The position numbers were made by a program, and so were the translations under genes. DNA of 64,000 nucleotides from Bathynomus jamesi (lineage: Eukaryota > Arthropoda > Malacostraca > Isopoda > Cirolanidae). Numbering within the stretch: the stretch's first letter is position 1; each line of letters begins with the position of its first letter. The notes below the pieces were generated by a model, which was not told the DNA's origin, did no database searches, and saw nothing but the letters and a program-made list of their open reading frames with translations. This document shows, in pieces, positions 11,201 through 21,501 of the stretch. The DNA lies in NCBI GenBank assembly GCA_023014485.1, contig JAJOZX010006144.1:84501-148500 (forward strand). The letters are read 5' to 3'.

Positions 11201-12119
11201 GAAAGATTTTCCACGTTGGAAATTGTGGGAGAGAAGTTTGGAGTGCTGACACATTTCCAAAATCTCACATTTGAGGAGCTGACAGAACAATGTGTGAACC
11301 TTAGTACTACACTACACTTTAAGGGACAATCTGACTTGGATGGCAGAGAGCTTGCACAGGAGCTGAAGAACTTGCCTGACTTGCCATCAAAGACCATATC
11401 CTTGCTTGAACTGCTGACATTTATCCATGAAAGGGAGCTCTCTGAAATATATCCAAATTTGTGGACTGCTCTCAGAATTGGTCTTACTCTTCCAGTCACT
11501 GTTGCTGAAGCGGAGAGGAGCTTTTCAAAGCTGAAGCTCATCAAATCCTACCTGAGGTCAACTATGTCACAGGAACGCCTTACCGGTCTGGCCATCATCA
11601 GTATAAATCATACAATTGCTGAGCAGATTTCATATGATGATTTAATTCATGACTTTGCATCAAGGAAGGTAAGAAGAGTCAGGCTTTAGATGGCAGTTGT
11701 GCTGTGGTGCAATTTATTTTGTTTCTTGTTCAAAGTGTAGCATAATAATTACCCTCTCTTAAGTGTCTTATTCTATTTATGTGATAGAGCATTTGTACAA
11801 TTTAGAAATTTGATTCTCTAGTTTATTTATGGCAGTTGTGCAATTTAATTTGTATTTTTCCTGTTCATAGTATCATAATTACATTCTCTTAAGTGAGTTA
11901 TTCTATTTACGTGATGAAGGATTTGTAAAATTCAGAAATTTGAGTCTTTGTTTTGGTTCTGAAGTTCCAACAATTAGTCCAATAAAAAGTTATTTTGTGA
12001 AAGAGTTATGTCTGTCCTTTATTTTGGGGGGATTCGAATGTGTGTGTGTTGGCGAACAGGGGGGGGGGCGCTGAAGGTGAGGTTCGCCCAGGGCGTCATG
12101 TAAGCTAGGACCGCCACTG
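8298..12119 (+). mobile_element. hAT transposon, apparently autonomous
   Basis: Termini read CAGTGGCGGTTCCT (left, 8301) and, inward from the right, CAGTGGCGGTCCT. The flanks AGGGAAGG (8290-8297) and AGGGAAGC (12120-12127) form an 8-bp duplication matching at 7 of 8, with three extra bases CTC at the left junction. The interrupted palindrome arm resumes exactly on the other side, which confirms the boundaries. It encodes a spliced transposase without any visible lesion. A poly-C/G tract lies just inside the right end. Confidence 0.92.
8694..11689 (+). CDS. hAT transposase (TTF-finger, ZMYM1-like type), three exons
   Basis: The exons are 8694-8778, 9017-9202 and 9456-11689, each flanked by GT and AG, with phases that join cleanly into 834 residues. 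Exon 1 starts MDKKRSKLSGAQFRKKRK, a basic N-terminus typical of this hAT branch. Exon 2 gives GALLKYFG then an acidic Ser/Thr-rich linker. Exon 3 has a TTF-type finger (about residues 170-215) and first aspartate in IILDCTPD (~350). It then has the second in SYDNGANMRG (~418), CWAHSLNL (~448), TRW (~505) and the third acid in AEAERSF (~775) in the dimerisation domain. All key motifs are present with no stop, so the enzyme could catalyse cut-and-paste transposition. AATAAA lies at 11981. The 3' UTR holds a ~120-bp direct duplication (11691-11818 and 11830-11947). Confidence 0.88.
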
Positions 12120-12284
12120 AGGGAAGCTATATTTATGGGACCTCTTTGCGAGAGACCCGGCCCACGTCGGGCTTGCATCATGAAAAAGAAAAACTATGGT
12201 ATTTGTCATTTACCATTACTTATTCGGACTATAGTGGATTTAATTATCCCAGAAGAGTTCCTTGTTCCATGCACGGTCTGTGTG

Positions 12285-12285
<1 letters not shown>

Positions 12286-12356
<71 letters not shown>
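12286..12356. repeat. (TA)n microsatellite
   Basis: Tract joining repeat A to repeat Y. Confidence 0.95.
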
Positions 12357-12359
<3 letters not shown>

Positions 12360-12555
12360 CGCGCAACCACTGTTTGATTTCACTTATTGCGCCTGCGTCC
12401 GCTTGTTCAGTATGGCCTTATTATACACTAGGATGGGCTTTCAATTCCATACACAAAATTTTCTCGGCTTACTTCAAGCCCAATATTAATTTTTGGACTT
12501 TTAATTTTTGGACTTTTAACCTTTATTTTACCCTCAGCTAACAAGAGTGTCTTAT
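12357..12555 (+). repeat. Repeat module Y
   Basis: This is the reverse complement of 60190-60395, sharing CGCGCAACCACTGTTTGAT and GCGCCTGCGTCCGCTTGTTC. In both places Y abuts a (TA)n tract. It has no coding potential, and a small duplication of TTTTTGGACTTTTAA occurs inside this copy. Confidence 0.85.
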
Positions 12556-12740
12556 GCAAAAGAGTAAGATATCTGTATAAGATAAGATATGCAAAAGAGT
12601 AAGATATCTGTATAAGATAAGATATGCAAAAGAGTAAGATATCTGTATAAGATAAGATATGCAAAAGAGTAAGATATCTGTATAATATAAGATATGCAAA
12701 AGAGTAAGATATCTGTATAAGATAAGATATCTGTAAGTTT
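12556..12740. repeat. 35-bp tandem repeat
   Basis: About five copies of a unit starting GCAAAAGAGTAAGATATCTG sit at 35-bp spacing (12556, 12591, 12626, 12661, 12696). Module Y at 60190-60240 begins with a single related GCAAAAGAG, so the array is a local expansion of the Y end. Confidence 0.92.
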
Positions 12741-12866
12741 GGCTAAAATTATATTATCAATCAAAGTATTTCCAAAGGAATATTCCCATCAATGCTAAAA
12801 ACTGGTTGTATAACACCCCTTTTTAAAGGGGGTGATCCTACACTAGCAACAAATTACAGGCCGGTG

Positions 12867-13892
12867 CAGGCACGTGCACAGGGGGGGGGGCTTGGGGTGC
12901 TTGAGCCCCTGCCCTTTTTCTTCTTCATATCAAAAGTGCCCTTTTAGTCAAAATTCATAAATATATTGATTCGACATAAATTTGAATTAATTAGCTATAT
13001 TTTTATTTAGTTACTGCTACTTCAACAGATTTTCAAAACTGGAATTACTTTGATCTATGATTTTTTTATTAGAATAATAAACTTAACATACCGTTACTAT
13101 CATTTTGTCAATCAGGGAGGGCGTCCCTAGTGGTAACACTGACTGCAGCTGTTCACTGTTGATTGCGTCTCTCGGGTATGTGGGTGTATTGTTTACTGTT
13201 TGTTTATTTTACGTTAACCTAAGCTAACTAGTTATTTCTCACTGATAATTATGGTAAGTTGGAATCCAAAGCAGTGTGACATTACTCCAAAAAATATTGT
13301 ATGACATTACTCGTAAAGTTGGTAAAAACGTCCACGTCCCCTACTTAGTCTTAGGCCTACTAGGCTAGGCCCATCAGTACACCAGTGTGTCAAACGATGG
13401 ATTTTGGGTTTTAGTACTGGCATGAATTTCATTAAATTAATAAATGATTTATTAAACAACATATCATAACCTTTTCATTTTTAATATGAAATTGATTTTT
13501 AAAAACAATACAATTTTCATTAAAAGTGAATAAAAATACCTAGATTATTTATTATAAAACGATGCAATTTTTCCGCAAGGACGACAATTACGGTAGATCC
13601 TTCTGCCCTTTATCCTGCTGATTGATACTTATAAAAGTTATAAGTAAAGTAACATGCCTTTTTACAACAAATTTTCATTTATTTTCTTTAATCAGCCTTA
13701 TATACAAAAATAATGCATTGAATTTAATGGAATTTAAGAATATTTACCACATACAATTTTAAAATTTTTCTTTGTGTGTGTATACATATATATAGCCTAT
13801 ACGGCATTGCGGATTTCATTTTTAAAAATGTTAGGGGAGTGCCCTTTTTTCAACTGAGCCCCTGCCCTTCTGAAAGTCTGTGCACGTCACTG
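12867..13892. mobile_element. Non-autonomous hAT element with perfect TSD
   Basis: Termini read CAGGCACGTGCACAG and, inward from the right, CAGTGACGTGCACAG. The 8-bp flank GGCCGGTG occurs at 12859-12866 and again at 13893-13900. The insertion interrupts the LINE-C RT frame, and the frame is restored when the element and one TSD copy are ignored. The 1026-bp interior has no long frame and I recognise nothing in it beyond AT-rich sequence. Confidence 0.93.
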
Positions 13893-15183
13893 GGCCGGTG
13901 TGTTCATTATCTGTGTTCAGCAAAGTTTTCGAAAAAATTGTAAAAAGTAGAATGCAGCGATATTTAGAATCCTACAATTTATTATCTCCAAATCAATATG
14001 GCTTCCGTAATAATAGAACAACGGAAATGGCTATTTTAAATCTTATGGAAAATGTAAATATAGCTAAGGAGAACAAAGAAATAATGATATCAATATTTAT
14101 GGATTTGAGTAAGGCGTTTGATGTAATAGACCATAATATTCTACTTAATAAATTGTATTGTTACGGCTTTAGAGGAGCAATCAGTGATTGGTTTAAAAGT
14201 TATTTGTCCAATAGATATCATTTTGTATCAGTAAATAAGGTTTGCTCAACTAAATCGCTTGTCAAACATAGTGTGCCACAGGGCTCAGTTCTGGGTCCAC
14301 TGTTATATTTTTATTATATATAAATGACCTTCCACGTTCATCTGATATACTGAACTTCATAATGTTTGCAGATGATATAACTCTCTCTCTTTCTTACAAA
14401 GATGTTAATACAGCTAAGAATATATTTCATTCAGAATTCATCAGTGTAATGAAATGGTTGACCACCAATAAACTCTTCCTAAATACCAGTAAAACAAATT
14501 TCATGAGTTTTACTAATAAAAGAAATGTATATCTTGATGAACCTAATGTTAATGAAATCGCCATAAAGGAGTGTACTGTAACAAAATTTCTTGGTGTAAT
14601 GCTAGATAAGAATTTGCAATGGAGTGATCATGTAAATTATATCGCGAAAACGATTTCAAGGAGCGTTGCTATAATGTTTAAACTTAGAAATGTAGTCTCT
14701 AAACAAGTTTTATTGACTCTTTATCATACTCTTGTTCTTCCTTATATAACGTACTGCACCCTTGTTTGGGGAAACTCCGCTAACAATGTTTTAAACAGTC
14801 TCTTTGTCATCCAAAAAAGAGCAATTATTATCTGATGTTGATTTCCATGACCTTCTAGTGCATTATTTAAAGAGCTAAACCTACTAAAGCTCAATGATAT
14901 AACCAAACTGGCACATTTTATTTTTATTTACGAGTGTAAGAACAAAATCATTAACTTACAATGGGTAAATAGATATTTCGTACCTCATCAAGAAATCCAC
15001 TCGTATCAGACCAGAAATAGATCAAAGCATGTTATACCTCAATTTAGATTGTCTTCATCTCAAAAACTACCCATTTTCATTGGATTGAAACTATGGAATG
15101 ACTTGCATGCCGATATAAAAAATATTGTGAATGTAAATTTGTTTAAAACCAAGTTGAAATCCCGATTAATAATGGCATACTAA
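13893..15183 (+). pseudogene. LINE-C reverse transcriptase, C-terminal part
   Basis: Two frames cover most of the RT. 13880-14323 holds the fingers/palm, including NQYGFRNNRTTEMAI, ISIFMDLSKAFDVIDH and VPQGSVLGPLLY. 14362-14835 holds the catalytic FADD box (MFADDITLSL) and thumb. A frameshift near 14318 separates them. A further frameshift near 14836 leads into the C-terminal region ending about 15183. The catalytic aspartates of the A box and FADD box are retained, but the breaks make the copy inactive. The hAT insertion lies upstream of the A box. Confidence 0.85.
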
Positions 15184-15576
15184 CAAAAATCTAGGATTAA
15201 TGTCCACTAATATTGTTTAATATTGTCCATTAATATTGTTTAATATTGTAATACATGTTTTAACTATTAATAATACTTATTTACTTATTTATTTAATTAT
15301 TATTAATTTATAACAACTAGCTGCTTATTTTTAATAAGAGCCCAGTAAAGCCTAAAGCTTAAGGGCCAAATAAAATAAAATAAATAGTCGAGCTTCACAA
15401 TTATTCATGTCATTGTAAATTGAAAAAAATGTATTTTTATTATTATTATTAATAAAGGTTATTCTATCTATTCTATCTATCTATCAGCTAAAAACAGTTC
15501 TTCTCAGTCTTATAGTTTGTAACCTTTCTCTCGGAATGATTTCGAGTGTATTCCATTTGCATTCTAATTTATTCTA

Positions 15577-15802
15577 CAGGGTGATTCAAAAGTCAGGTTA
15601 CATAGGGCTTTTCTGTTTCTTTGCAGGTAAATGAGTTATGAGATGTTATTGAAGGAGGAGCGCGTTGATATGATATTCCTAGCTGGCTGCGCAAGTGCAT
15701 TGCCATTAACGGTGGCCATATCGAACATGTGATGTGACTATTCCCCTGTATCATTACATAATACAGTATTTCCCTATGTAACCTGACTTTTGAATCACCC
15801 TG
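15577..15802. mobile_element. Mariner-type MITE
   Basis: TA-flanked inverted termini read CAGGGTGATTCAAAAGTCAG over about 25 bp on both sides. The 226-bp interior has no usable frame. It lies shortly after the LINE-C 3' end. Confidence 0.9.
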
Positions 15803-16687
15803 TATTTCTAATGTATAGTGTATGAATGCTTTAAGTTCGTAAAGATATTTGATGCATTAATTTATTACTCGTAATTTATAATTGAGTTAAATTTATCATT
15901 TATTGTTTATTTATCGTGCTTATGCCTTTGACTCAATTTAGATTTGCGCTGCCATAAACGCGTGTTTGAAGATATTTAATTCAAGAAATAAAATGGTTAA
16001 AATATATTAAAGACGAAGTAAAATATCGGTAGGTCAGAAAAAAAAAAAAAAAAAAAAGGATTTCGGTTCCTAAAGGCTGTACGAAAATAACGTAAGGTGC
16101 ATTTTTCTGTATCCACCCGAAGAGGATGCCAGTGGGCATCGAAACTGTTAACATTAGGCAAATTTGAATTCAGGGAGCATTAACCTTAAGTTGGTAGGCT
16201 TTTTAAGTTTCCTGAGCCTAATTTTAAAATGAATACTTATTAAATTCCTTCAAAAGACTGTATATATTTCTCTAATCATTAAAACCAGTTCTTCTCAGTT
16301 TTATCAGGTGTCATTATTTGTTTGCCTTCAGCTTTTAACCATAAAAGGACGACTGCTACATAATGGTAACCTTTCAAATATACGCATTCATAACTTAATC
16401 CTGCAAACAATTCCGGCGTTAAAGGGTATTAGTTCTTTCCCTAATCTGGAAAACCTATTAGCTTAATTCTTTTAAAAAGTTACAGAATTTATATTTTTCT
16501 TAACCCTCAATGGACAGAATTTTCTGTAGGGTTAAGTTATAAACGCGTGTATATGAAAGGTTAGAAATTTGTAACAGTTGTCCATATAGGGTTAAGTTTG
16601 TAAAATCCTTTGGTTTAATCCTTATAAAAGGTTTATAGGACCTATAAAATATGTAAAAATTCTATATTTAAAAATACAACACAATAT
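15803..16687. other. Intergenic, no gene seen
   Basis: This stretch holds AT-rich sequence, an A19 run at 16038, a hammerhead-like motif at 16113-16149, and a short TTAACCCTCAATGG...AGGGTTAA inverted pair near 16500-16537 that could be a tiny TTAA-flanked MITE. Nothing else is recognisable. Confidence 0.5.
16113..16149 (+). ncRNA. Hammerhead-like motif (Penelope-type), degenerate copy
   Basis: The order is CCGAAGA, then a hairpin GGATGCC-AGTG-GGCATC, then GAAACTGTT, which mimics the hammerhead core CUGANGA, stem II, GAAA. U4 is replaced by C and there is one extra G before stem II. The expected stem I partner GTGG is absent in this copy (TAAC instead). Activity is doubtful. Confidence 0.35.
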
Positions 16688-16903
16688 GGTGCTGGTTAAG
16701 TGTGCGGTCTACCTAGCTTCGAGCAGTCTACCACAATTAAGATTCTTTATACTGTACGGCATTGACGATTGGTTAGGTTAAGTCGTGATAGTTTGGTTAA
16801 ATAAATTTCTTAAATAAATTTCTTATATTTTAATTCCTTTCCTTAAATACACTTATAAAAGTGTAATTTAAGATGATGGTAGACCGCATACTTAACCAGC
16901 ACC
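16688..16903. mobile_element. TIR MITE, GGTGCT-type ends
   Basis: Inverted termini GGTGCTGGTTAAGT...GCGGTCTACC are matched on the right by GGTAGACCGCATACTTAACC then AGCACC. The flanks CACAATAT and AACAATAT suggest an 8-bp duplication (7 of 8). A half P-module (TTGACGATTGGTTAGGTTAA) lies inside. A sister element is at 26582-26793. An 8-bp target duplication fits several superfamilies, so none is assigned. Confidence 0.85.
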
Positions 16904-16989
16904 AACAATATTTATCAGTCTGTAAATTCCTTTACCATTTTAATTCTATTACAAAAAATATAAAAATTATAGAATTATATCTAACTTAT

Positions 16990-17279
16990 ATCGGGGCTAC
17001 GTCGTAGCCAATGTCGTAGCCAATGTCGTAACAACGCTTCCCGTTGATCAGCGAAGTTAAGCGACATTGGCTCTGGGTAGTAGTTGGATGGGAGACCGTC
17101 CTCTGCGCACAGATTATGTAGCGACCCGTGGTTCGGATCCCAGGTAAAGCTGTAGGTCCCCCTCTGTCATATGACCTTAGATGTTGCGAAGGAGGGTAAA
17201 CAACTCCACTCCAATCTAACTTCTAGATTTCGGGCTGTAATAAAGCGTTCACGCTTGCTGAAGGCAGTTTACACCTGTA
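16990..17279 (+). mobile_element. SINE with 5S rRNA-derived head
   Basis: The head contains GATCAGCGAAGTTAAGC followed by TAGTAGTTGGATGGGAGACC. These closely follow the internal promoter (A box and C box region) of 5S rRNA, including the near-identical TTGGATGGGAGACC. After about 100 bp it departs from 5S into a body with ATTATGTAGCGACCCGTGG that is shared with 58866-59000. A 5S head plus unrelated body is the defining structure of SINE3-type retroposons transcribed by RNA polymerase III. No A-tail is visible because a MITE begins at 17282. Confidence 0.75.
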
Positions 17280-17281
17280 TA

Positions 17282-17448
17282 CAGGGTGGCCCATAAGTTC
17301 CAATCGGTTATAATCTAAGGAAAGGCTGTTGGTCATAATATTTTGCCCTTTCAATAATCAATATATATTTCTGAACAAATTCTAACCTTTTTACTTTTTT
17401 TGGATTTTCGCTTTAATTATAACCGACTGGGACTTATGGGCTACCCTG
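17282..17448. mobile_element. Mariner-type MITE
   Basis: TA-flanked termini read CAGGGTGGCCCATAAGTTCC and, inward from the right, CAGGGTAGCCCATAAGTCCC. The 167-bp element carries no frame. Confidence 0.9.
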
Positions 17449-17639
17449 TACAGGGTCATTATTCAATTATGATATTATACTCATCTATCTAAACTTTGTG
17501 TGTATATATTTGTAAATAAATACGTAGCAAAAAATATTAGTTATTCAAATTCATTAAGGCATAATGATTATATACAAAAAATGTGGTATTTCTCCGTAAT
17601 TATAATGTTATAATGTTTTTGATAATTTCCGCTTATTAA

Positions 17640-17776
17640 TGACGTTTTATCTCAACGGTCCACATCCGCACGACATCCGCAGTCCAAAGTGCGGATGCGG
17701 ACGCGGATGCGGATGCGAGCAAATGTGCGGATGTTCCGCGGATGCGGATGCGGATGCGGATGTGACCTACATCACT
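17640..17776. repeat. GCGGAT-hexamer-rich block
   Basis: GCGGAT repeats occur in both orientations (ATCCGC on the left, GCGGATGCGGATGCGG on the right) around a GC-rich centre. The pattern resembles the GCGAAT-hexamer subterminal repeats of the hAT element at 46136-48875, and a GGTCCAC string is shared. It may be a small hAT relative, but I cannot fix its ends. Confidence 0.5.
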
Positions 17777-17796
17777 AATATATATATATATATATA

Positions 17797-18037
17797 CACA
17801 GTGCGTTCGAAAAGTCTCTCCGCAGTCAACGTGCTTGTTGTCAAAAGTGTTTGACAACAAGTATAGACGAGTTGCTCTGTGCCTGCAAAATGGTGGAAAA
17901 CACTTTCAACACATGCTGGAAAATCCAAAGGTTATGTAATAAAATTACTAAATCATGGTTCAATGAAAACATTGCAGTTTTTCAATTTCCTATGCGTTTA
18001 ACATAGCATTGCGGAGAGACTTTTCGAACGCACTGTG
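17797..18037 (+). mobile_element. Internally deleted mariner with C-terminal codons
   Basis: TA-flanked termini begin CACAGTGCGTTCGAAAAGTC and match over about 28 bp. The interior translates on the plus strand to NGGKHFQHMLENPK, a typical mariner transposase C-terminus, so this is a deletion derivative. The catalytic region is absent. Confidence 0.88.
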
Positions 18038-18042
18038 TATAC

Positions 18043-18043
18043 A

Positions 18044-18122
<79 letters not shown>

Positions 18123-18134
18123 CAGAGAGACAGA
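18043..18134. repeat. (TA)n-(GA)n compound microsatellite
   Basis: A TA tract passes directly into a GA tract with a few CAGAGA interruptions. Confidence 0.96.
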
Positions 18135-18407
18135 GGACAGTACAAGTACTTGGAGTTCAAGTTCTGCTCGCTGTATTATGACAATCATAAAGTCGGTAAC
18201 ACTAAGGAGAAGCAGATGTGGAAGAGTGACGTACCTAAGCACGAGTGACGTACCTAAGCACCAATTTGTTTGTCAAATACTTTTGGTACCATTTTTTTTT
18301 AAACCAAATGGGAAAAATAATGAGGTAAATACAATTACTGTATTTTTAATTATTAAAATTTTTTTTTTTATCAATTTTTAACATTTTTTAACTTAAGTGA
18401 TATATTT

Positions 18408-19469
18408 GGATCTTTTAAAGTATCCCCCCCCCCCCGCTCCCCCAGCTTCAGAGAGGGTGGACAGTTTAAAAGGTCAATATTAGGCGGGAGATAATTCAAC
18501 AGGTTTTAATTATCTTATTTATATAATAGAATTAAGATACATATCTTGAAAATTCTATTATATTGTAGCATATTTCCGGTTTATAAAGAACCATTATTTA
18601 CATAGGATAAAATTTTAATGCCGGTTAGGTCAACTGTACGCCCTTGACGATTGGTTAGGTTTAGTCGTGATATTTTCGTTAAAACTAACGAAAATATCAA
18701 GACTAAACCTAACCAATCGTTAAGGGCGTACAGTTGACCTAACCTGGCATTCAATTAACCTAACCAGGTATTCAATTAACCTAACCAGGTATTCAATTAA
18801 CCTAACCAGGTATTCAATTAACCTAACCGGGCATTCAATTAACCTAACCGGGCATTCAGTTACCCTCCGTGCGGGTAGCAAAAATATCCTGTGTTTTAAC
18901 GAAAATATCACGACTTAACCTAACAATCGTCAAGGACGTACAGTTAACCTAACCTGGCATCGCAAGGGCGTACAGTTACCTAACTGGGCATCGCAAGGGC
19001 GTACAGTTAACCTAACCGGGCATCGCAAGGGCGTACAGTTAACCTAACCGGGCATTCAATAATTTTACCATAGGTTTCGATTGAATGCCCGGTTAGTTCA
19101 ACTGAATGCCAGGTTAGGTTCATCGAATGCCCGGTTAGGTCAATTGTACGTCCTTGACGATTGGTTGGGTTTAGTCGTGATATTTTCGTTATAACTAACG
19201 CAAATATGACGACAAAACCTAACCAATCGTCCAGGGCGTACAATTGACCTAACCGGGCATTCAAATTTTATCGTATGTAAATAATGGTTCTCTATTTATT
19301 ATATGTTTGCAATAAATAATAAATTTGTTGGTATTGTTTTCTTATCTTATTTTGGTTAATTTGCAGAGTTTAAACTTTTGGGGGGGATATAGTTGAAAAG
19401 ATCAACATTGGGGTGGTGATTGTTGAAAAGAGTATGATGGGTGAGGGAGGGAAATAGTTTGAAAGATCC
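18408..19469. mobile_element. TIR element rich in P-modules (GGATCTTT ends)
   Basis: The ends are inverted: GGATCTTTTAAAGTATC at left and, inward from the right, GGATCTTTCAAACTATTTC, with ATATTT on both flanks. A C-run and G-run follow the termini. AGAACCATTATTTACATAGG at left reappears inverted at right. Between them lies a long array of P-module units (18614-19262), including GGCATTCAATTAACCTAACC repeated about every 27 bp. No transposase is present. A second member occupies 26086-27007. Confidence 0.8.
18614..19262. repeat. P-module array
   Basis: Two P palindromes (centres near 18685 and 19195) read GTACGCCCTTGACGATTGG and its complement around a CGTTA...TAACG core. Between them are direct repeats of ACCTAACCGGGCATTCAATT and CATCGCAAGGGCGTACAGTT. 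The runs of AACCT resemble arthropod TTAGG telomere DNA but are interrupted. Confidence 0.88.
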
Positions 19470-20038
19470 ATATTTTTAACTGTACTTTTAATTAAAAAAA
19501 TAATAATAATTTTTTAACATTTTCGCACTTACGTGATATTTTTAACCATTTTTAATTTGTATTTTTTAAAATTTTAATTAATTTTTTTTAACATTTTAGA
19601 ACTTAAGTGATTTTTGCCGTTATTTTGAGGGTTAACGGGAATGTGCAAATAAAATAAGGGATATAACTTAACTTAACTTGTTGTAAAGTGTTAAAAGTAA
19701 ACCAAAAAAATGTTTAATACGTTATGAATGGAATGTTATAATTGAAGAACTGCTTTTGTGCGAAGTAGAATGTATTCGTTAGTTTGAAGGCAATATCAGA
19801 AAAATTCTGGAGCGTGTTTGAAATTCCTGATTTCTAGTTACAATAGACTTTAAACGTTGTTGGAATAAACTTATTTTGGCTAAAATACTGTATAACTTTA
19901 CACTGAATTTTAAATGTATCATTTTTTTAAAAAGTACTTATCTAAATATACATCCCCCCCCCCCCCACCCACCCCGAGTAACATACCGAGTGTGTATAAA
20001 GTAACGCTAATGAAGTGACAAATCCGATTTGAATTATA
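19470..20038. other. Intergenic, no gene seen
   Basis: AT-rich DNA with short homopolymer runs and a C14 run near 19955-19969. Nothing else is supported. Confidence 0.5.
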
Positions 20039-21019
20039 CAAGGTGTCCCAAAAAAAACTATATACTCTTTATAGCATCATATATTTTATAATTAAAAAAC
20101 AAAAACAGTATATTGTTATAGCAATTGCCAATGAAAGTAAATTAGTAATCTAAGTGATCAAAATGTTATAGCGAGTGTTTGCATATAAAATTTAATTAAC
20201 TACGCCAAGTGCTCAAAATGTTCTCCGGCGGCATGAATGCACTTTTGAATGCGTCGACTAACTGATTCGCAGACATGGACTAATGTGGATGCTGTGATGG
20301 TCCCGCACTTTTCCCTAATTGCATCCTTAAGTGTTCGAGTGTTGCGGGTCTTGTACCATAAACTGCATCCTTCAGGTAGCCCACAAGTAAAAATCAAGTG
20401 GAGTCAAGTCCGGTGAACGTGGAGGATACTCAACGCTTCCTCTTCGTCCTATCCAACGGTTAGGCAACGTTTCATCGAGGTACCTTCTGACATCACAATG
20501 ATAATGAGGGAGGGCTCCATCTTGTTGAAAGTAAAAGTCGTCGTTTCCAAACAACTTCCGAACTGCAGGTATAATTTCTGTCCGCAGCATGTCGAGATAT
20601 GCGGCACCGGTAACTGTCCCATTAAAGAAAAATGGTCCAACCAAACCCCTGGATGATAAACCACACCATGCTGTTAATCCTGGTAAATTAACATGTTATC
20701 CACATAAACGTGTGGATTATCAAGTGACCAGTACCTGCAGTTGTGTCGATTACTGTGCCATTCAGCTTGAAGGTAGCTTCATCAGAACACACGATTTTGT
20801 TGTATTGAAAGTGCATTCATGCCGCCGGAGAACATTTTGAGCACTTGGCGTAGTTAATTAAATTTTATATGCAAACAACTCGCTATAACATTTTGATCAC
20901 TTAGATTACTAATTTACCTTTCATTGGCAATTGCTATAACAATATATGGTTTGGTTTTTTTTTAAATTATAAAACATATGATGCTATAAAGAGTATATAG
21001 TTTTTTTTGGGACACCCTA
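20039..21019 (-). mobile_element. DD41D mariner with ~200-bp inverted ends
   Basis: The termini read CAAGGTGTCCCAAAAAAAAC at left and TAGGGTGTCCCAAAAAAAA inward from the right, each next to TA. The inverted similarity continues for about 200 bp (20039-20234 versus 20816-21019). The right end is thus an inverted copy of the transposase 3' end, replacing the lost 5' half of the gene. This snapback structure probably arose by abortive gap repair. Confidence 0.88.
20200..20800 (-). pseudogene. Mariner-like DD41D transposase, broken
   Basis: It retains the first aspartate in VCSDEATFKLNG (about 20790), the second in [11 protein letters not shown] and the third in [11 protein letters not shown]. 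Forty-one residues separate the second and third aspartates, as in the 1366-2765 element, but the protein sequence differs widely. Frameshifts occur near 20650-20700 and 20375. The C-terminus ends at 20200 in GEHFEHLA. The helix-turn-helix region is missing. Confidence 0.85.
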
Positions 21020-21060
21020 TATTAACGGGAGTGAAAATAGACGAGTAATATTTATTACAT

Positions 21061-21501
21061 GTACTTTATAACAACTGTAATGTACAACACGTACTTTATA
21101 ACAACTGTAATGTACAACACGTACTTTATAACAACTGTAATGTACAACACGTACTTTATAACAAACTGTAATGTACAACACGTACTTATATAACAACTGT
21201 AATGTACAACACGTACTTTATAACAACTGTAATGTACAACACGTACTTTATAACAACTGTAATGTACAACACGTACTTTATAACAACTGTAATGTACAAC
21301 ACGTACTTTATAACAACTGTAATGTACAACACGTACTTTATAACAACTGTAATGTACAACATGTACTTTATAACAACTGTAATGTACAACACGTACTTTA
21401 TAACAACTGTAATGTACAACACGTACTTTATAACAACTGTAATGTACAACACGTACTTTATAACAACTGTAATGTACAACACGTACTTTATAACAACTGT
21501 A
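21061..21501. repeat. 30-bp minisatellite, ~15 units
   Basis: The unit is GTACTTTATAACAACTGTAA followed by TGTACAACAC. Repeats are near-perfect, with one A insertion near 21164, a TA insertion near 21188 and one C-to-T change at 21361. Open frames in several phases are only a consequence of the period being a multiple of three. Confidence 0.97.

Larger units (their letters stand above)
7567..12286. repeat. Palindromic dimer of repeat A, split by a hAT insertion
   Basis: The left arm (7607-8009) runs from ACACACAGACCGTGCATGG to CAGACATGTCTGTTTCAT. The right arm is its inverted copy at 8049-8297 plus 12120-12286, interrupted by the hAT element. The arms are nearly identical over about 400 bp. 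A 36-bp piece (GGGAATGAACTCAGAATGG and following) lies outside the left arm and again, inverted, at the centre (8010-8047). A diverged single copy of A lies at 22190-22640, and its ends are inverted repeats of each other, so A is itself a small TIR element. No coding potential is seen. Confidence 0.85.
12749..15400 (+). mobile_element. LINE family C, 5'-truncated, split by a hAT element
   Basis: Reverse-transcriptase coding sequence begins near 12749, with a block encoding GCITPLFKGGDPTLATNYRP. It is interrupted at 12866 by the hAT element and resumes at 13893. The 3' UTR ends in an A-rich AATAAAATAAAATAAATAG stretch near 15390. A related fragment lies on the minus strand at 38560-39480. This is an endonuclease-type non-LTR element; the clade is not determined. 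Confidence 0.88.

Noticed and set aside
17046..17100. Functional 5S rRNA gene
   Set aside because: Only the internal promoter region is similar; the ends do not match 5S and the body continues into SINE sequence.
21061..21501. Regular 30-bp repeats resembling a CRISPR array
   Set aside because: There are no unique spacers; the units are directly tandem, and the genome is eukaryotic.
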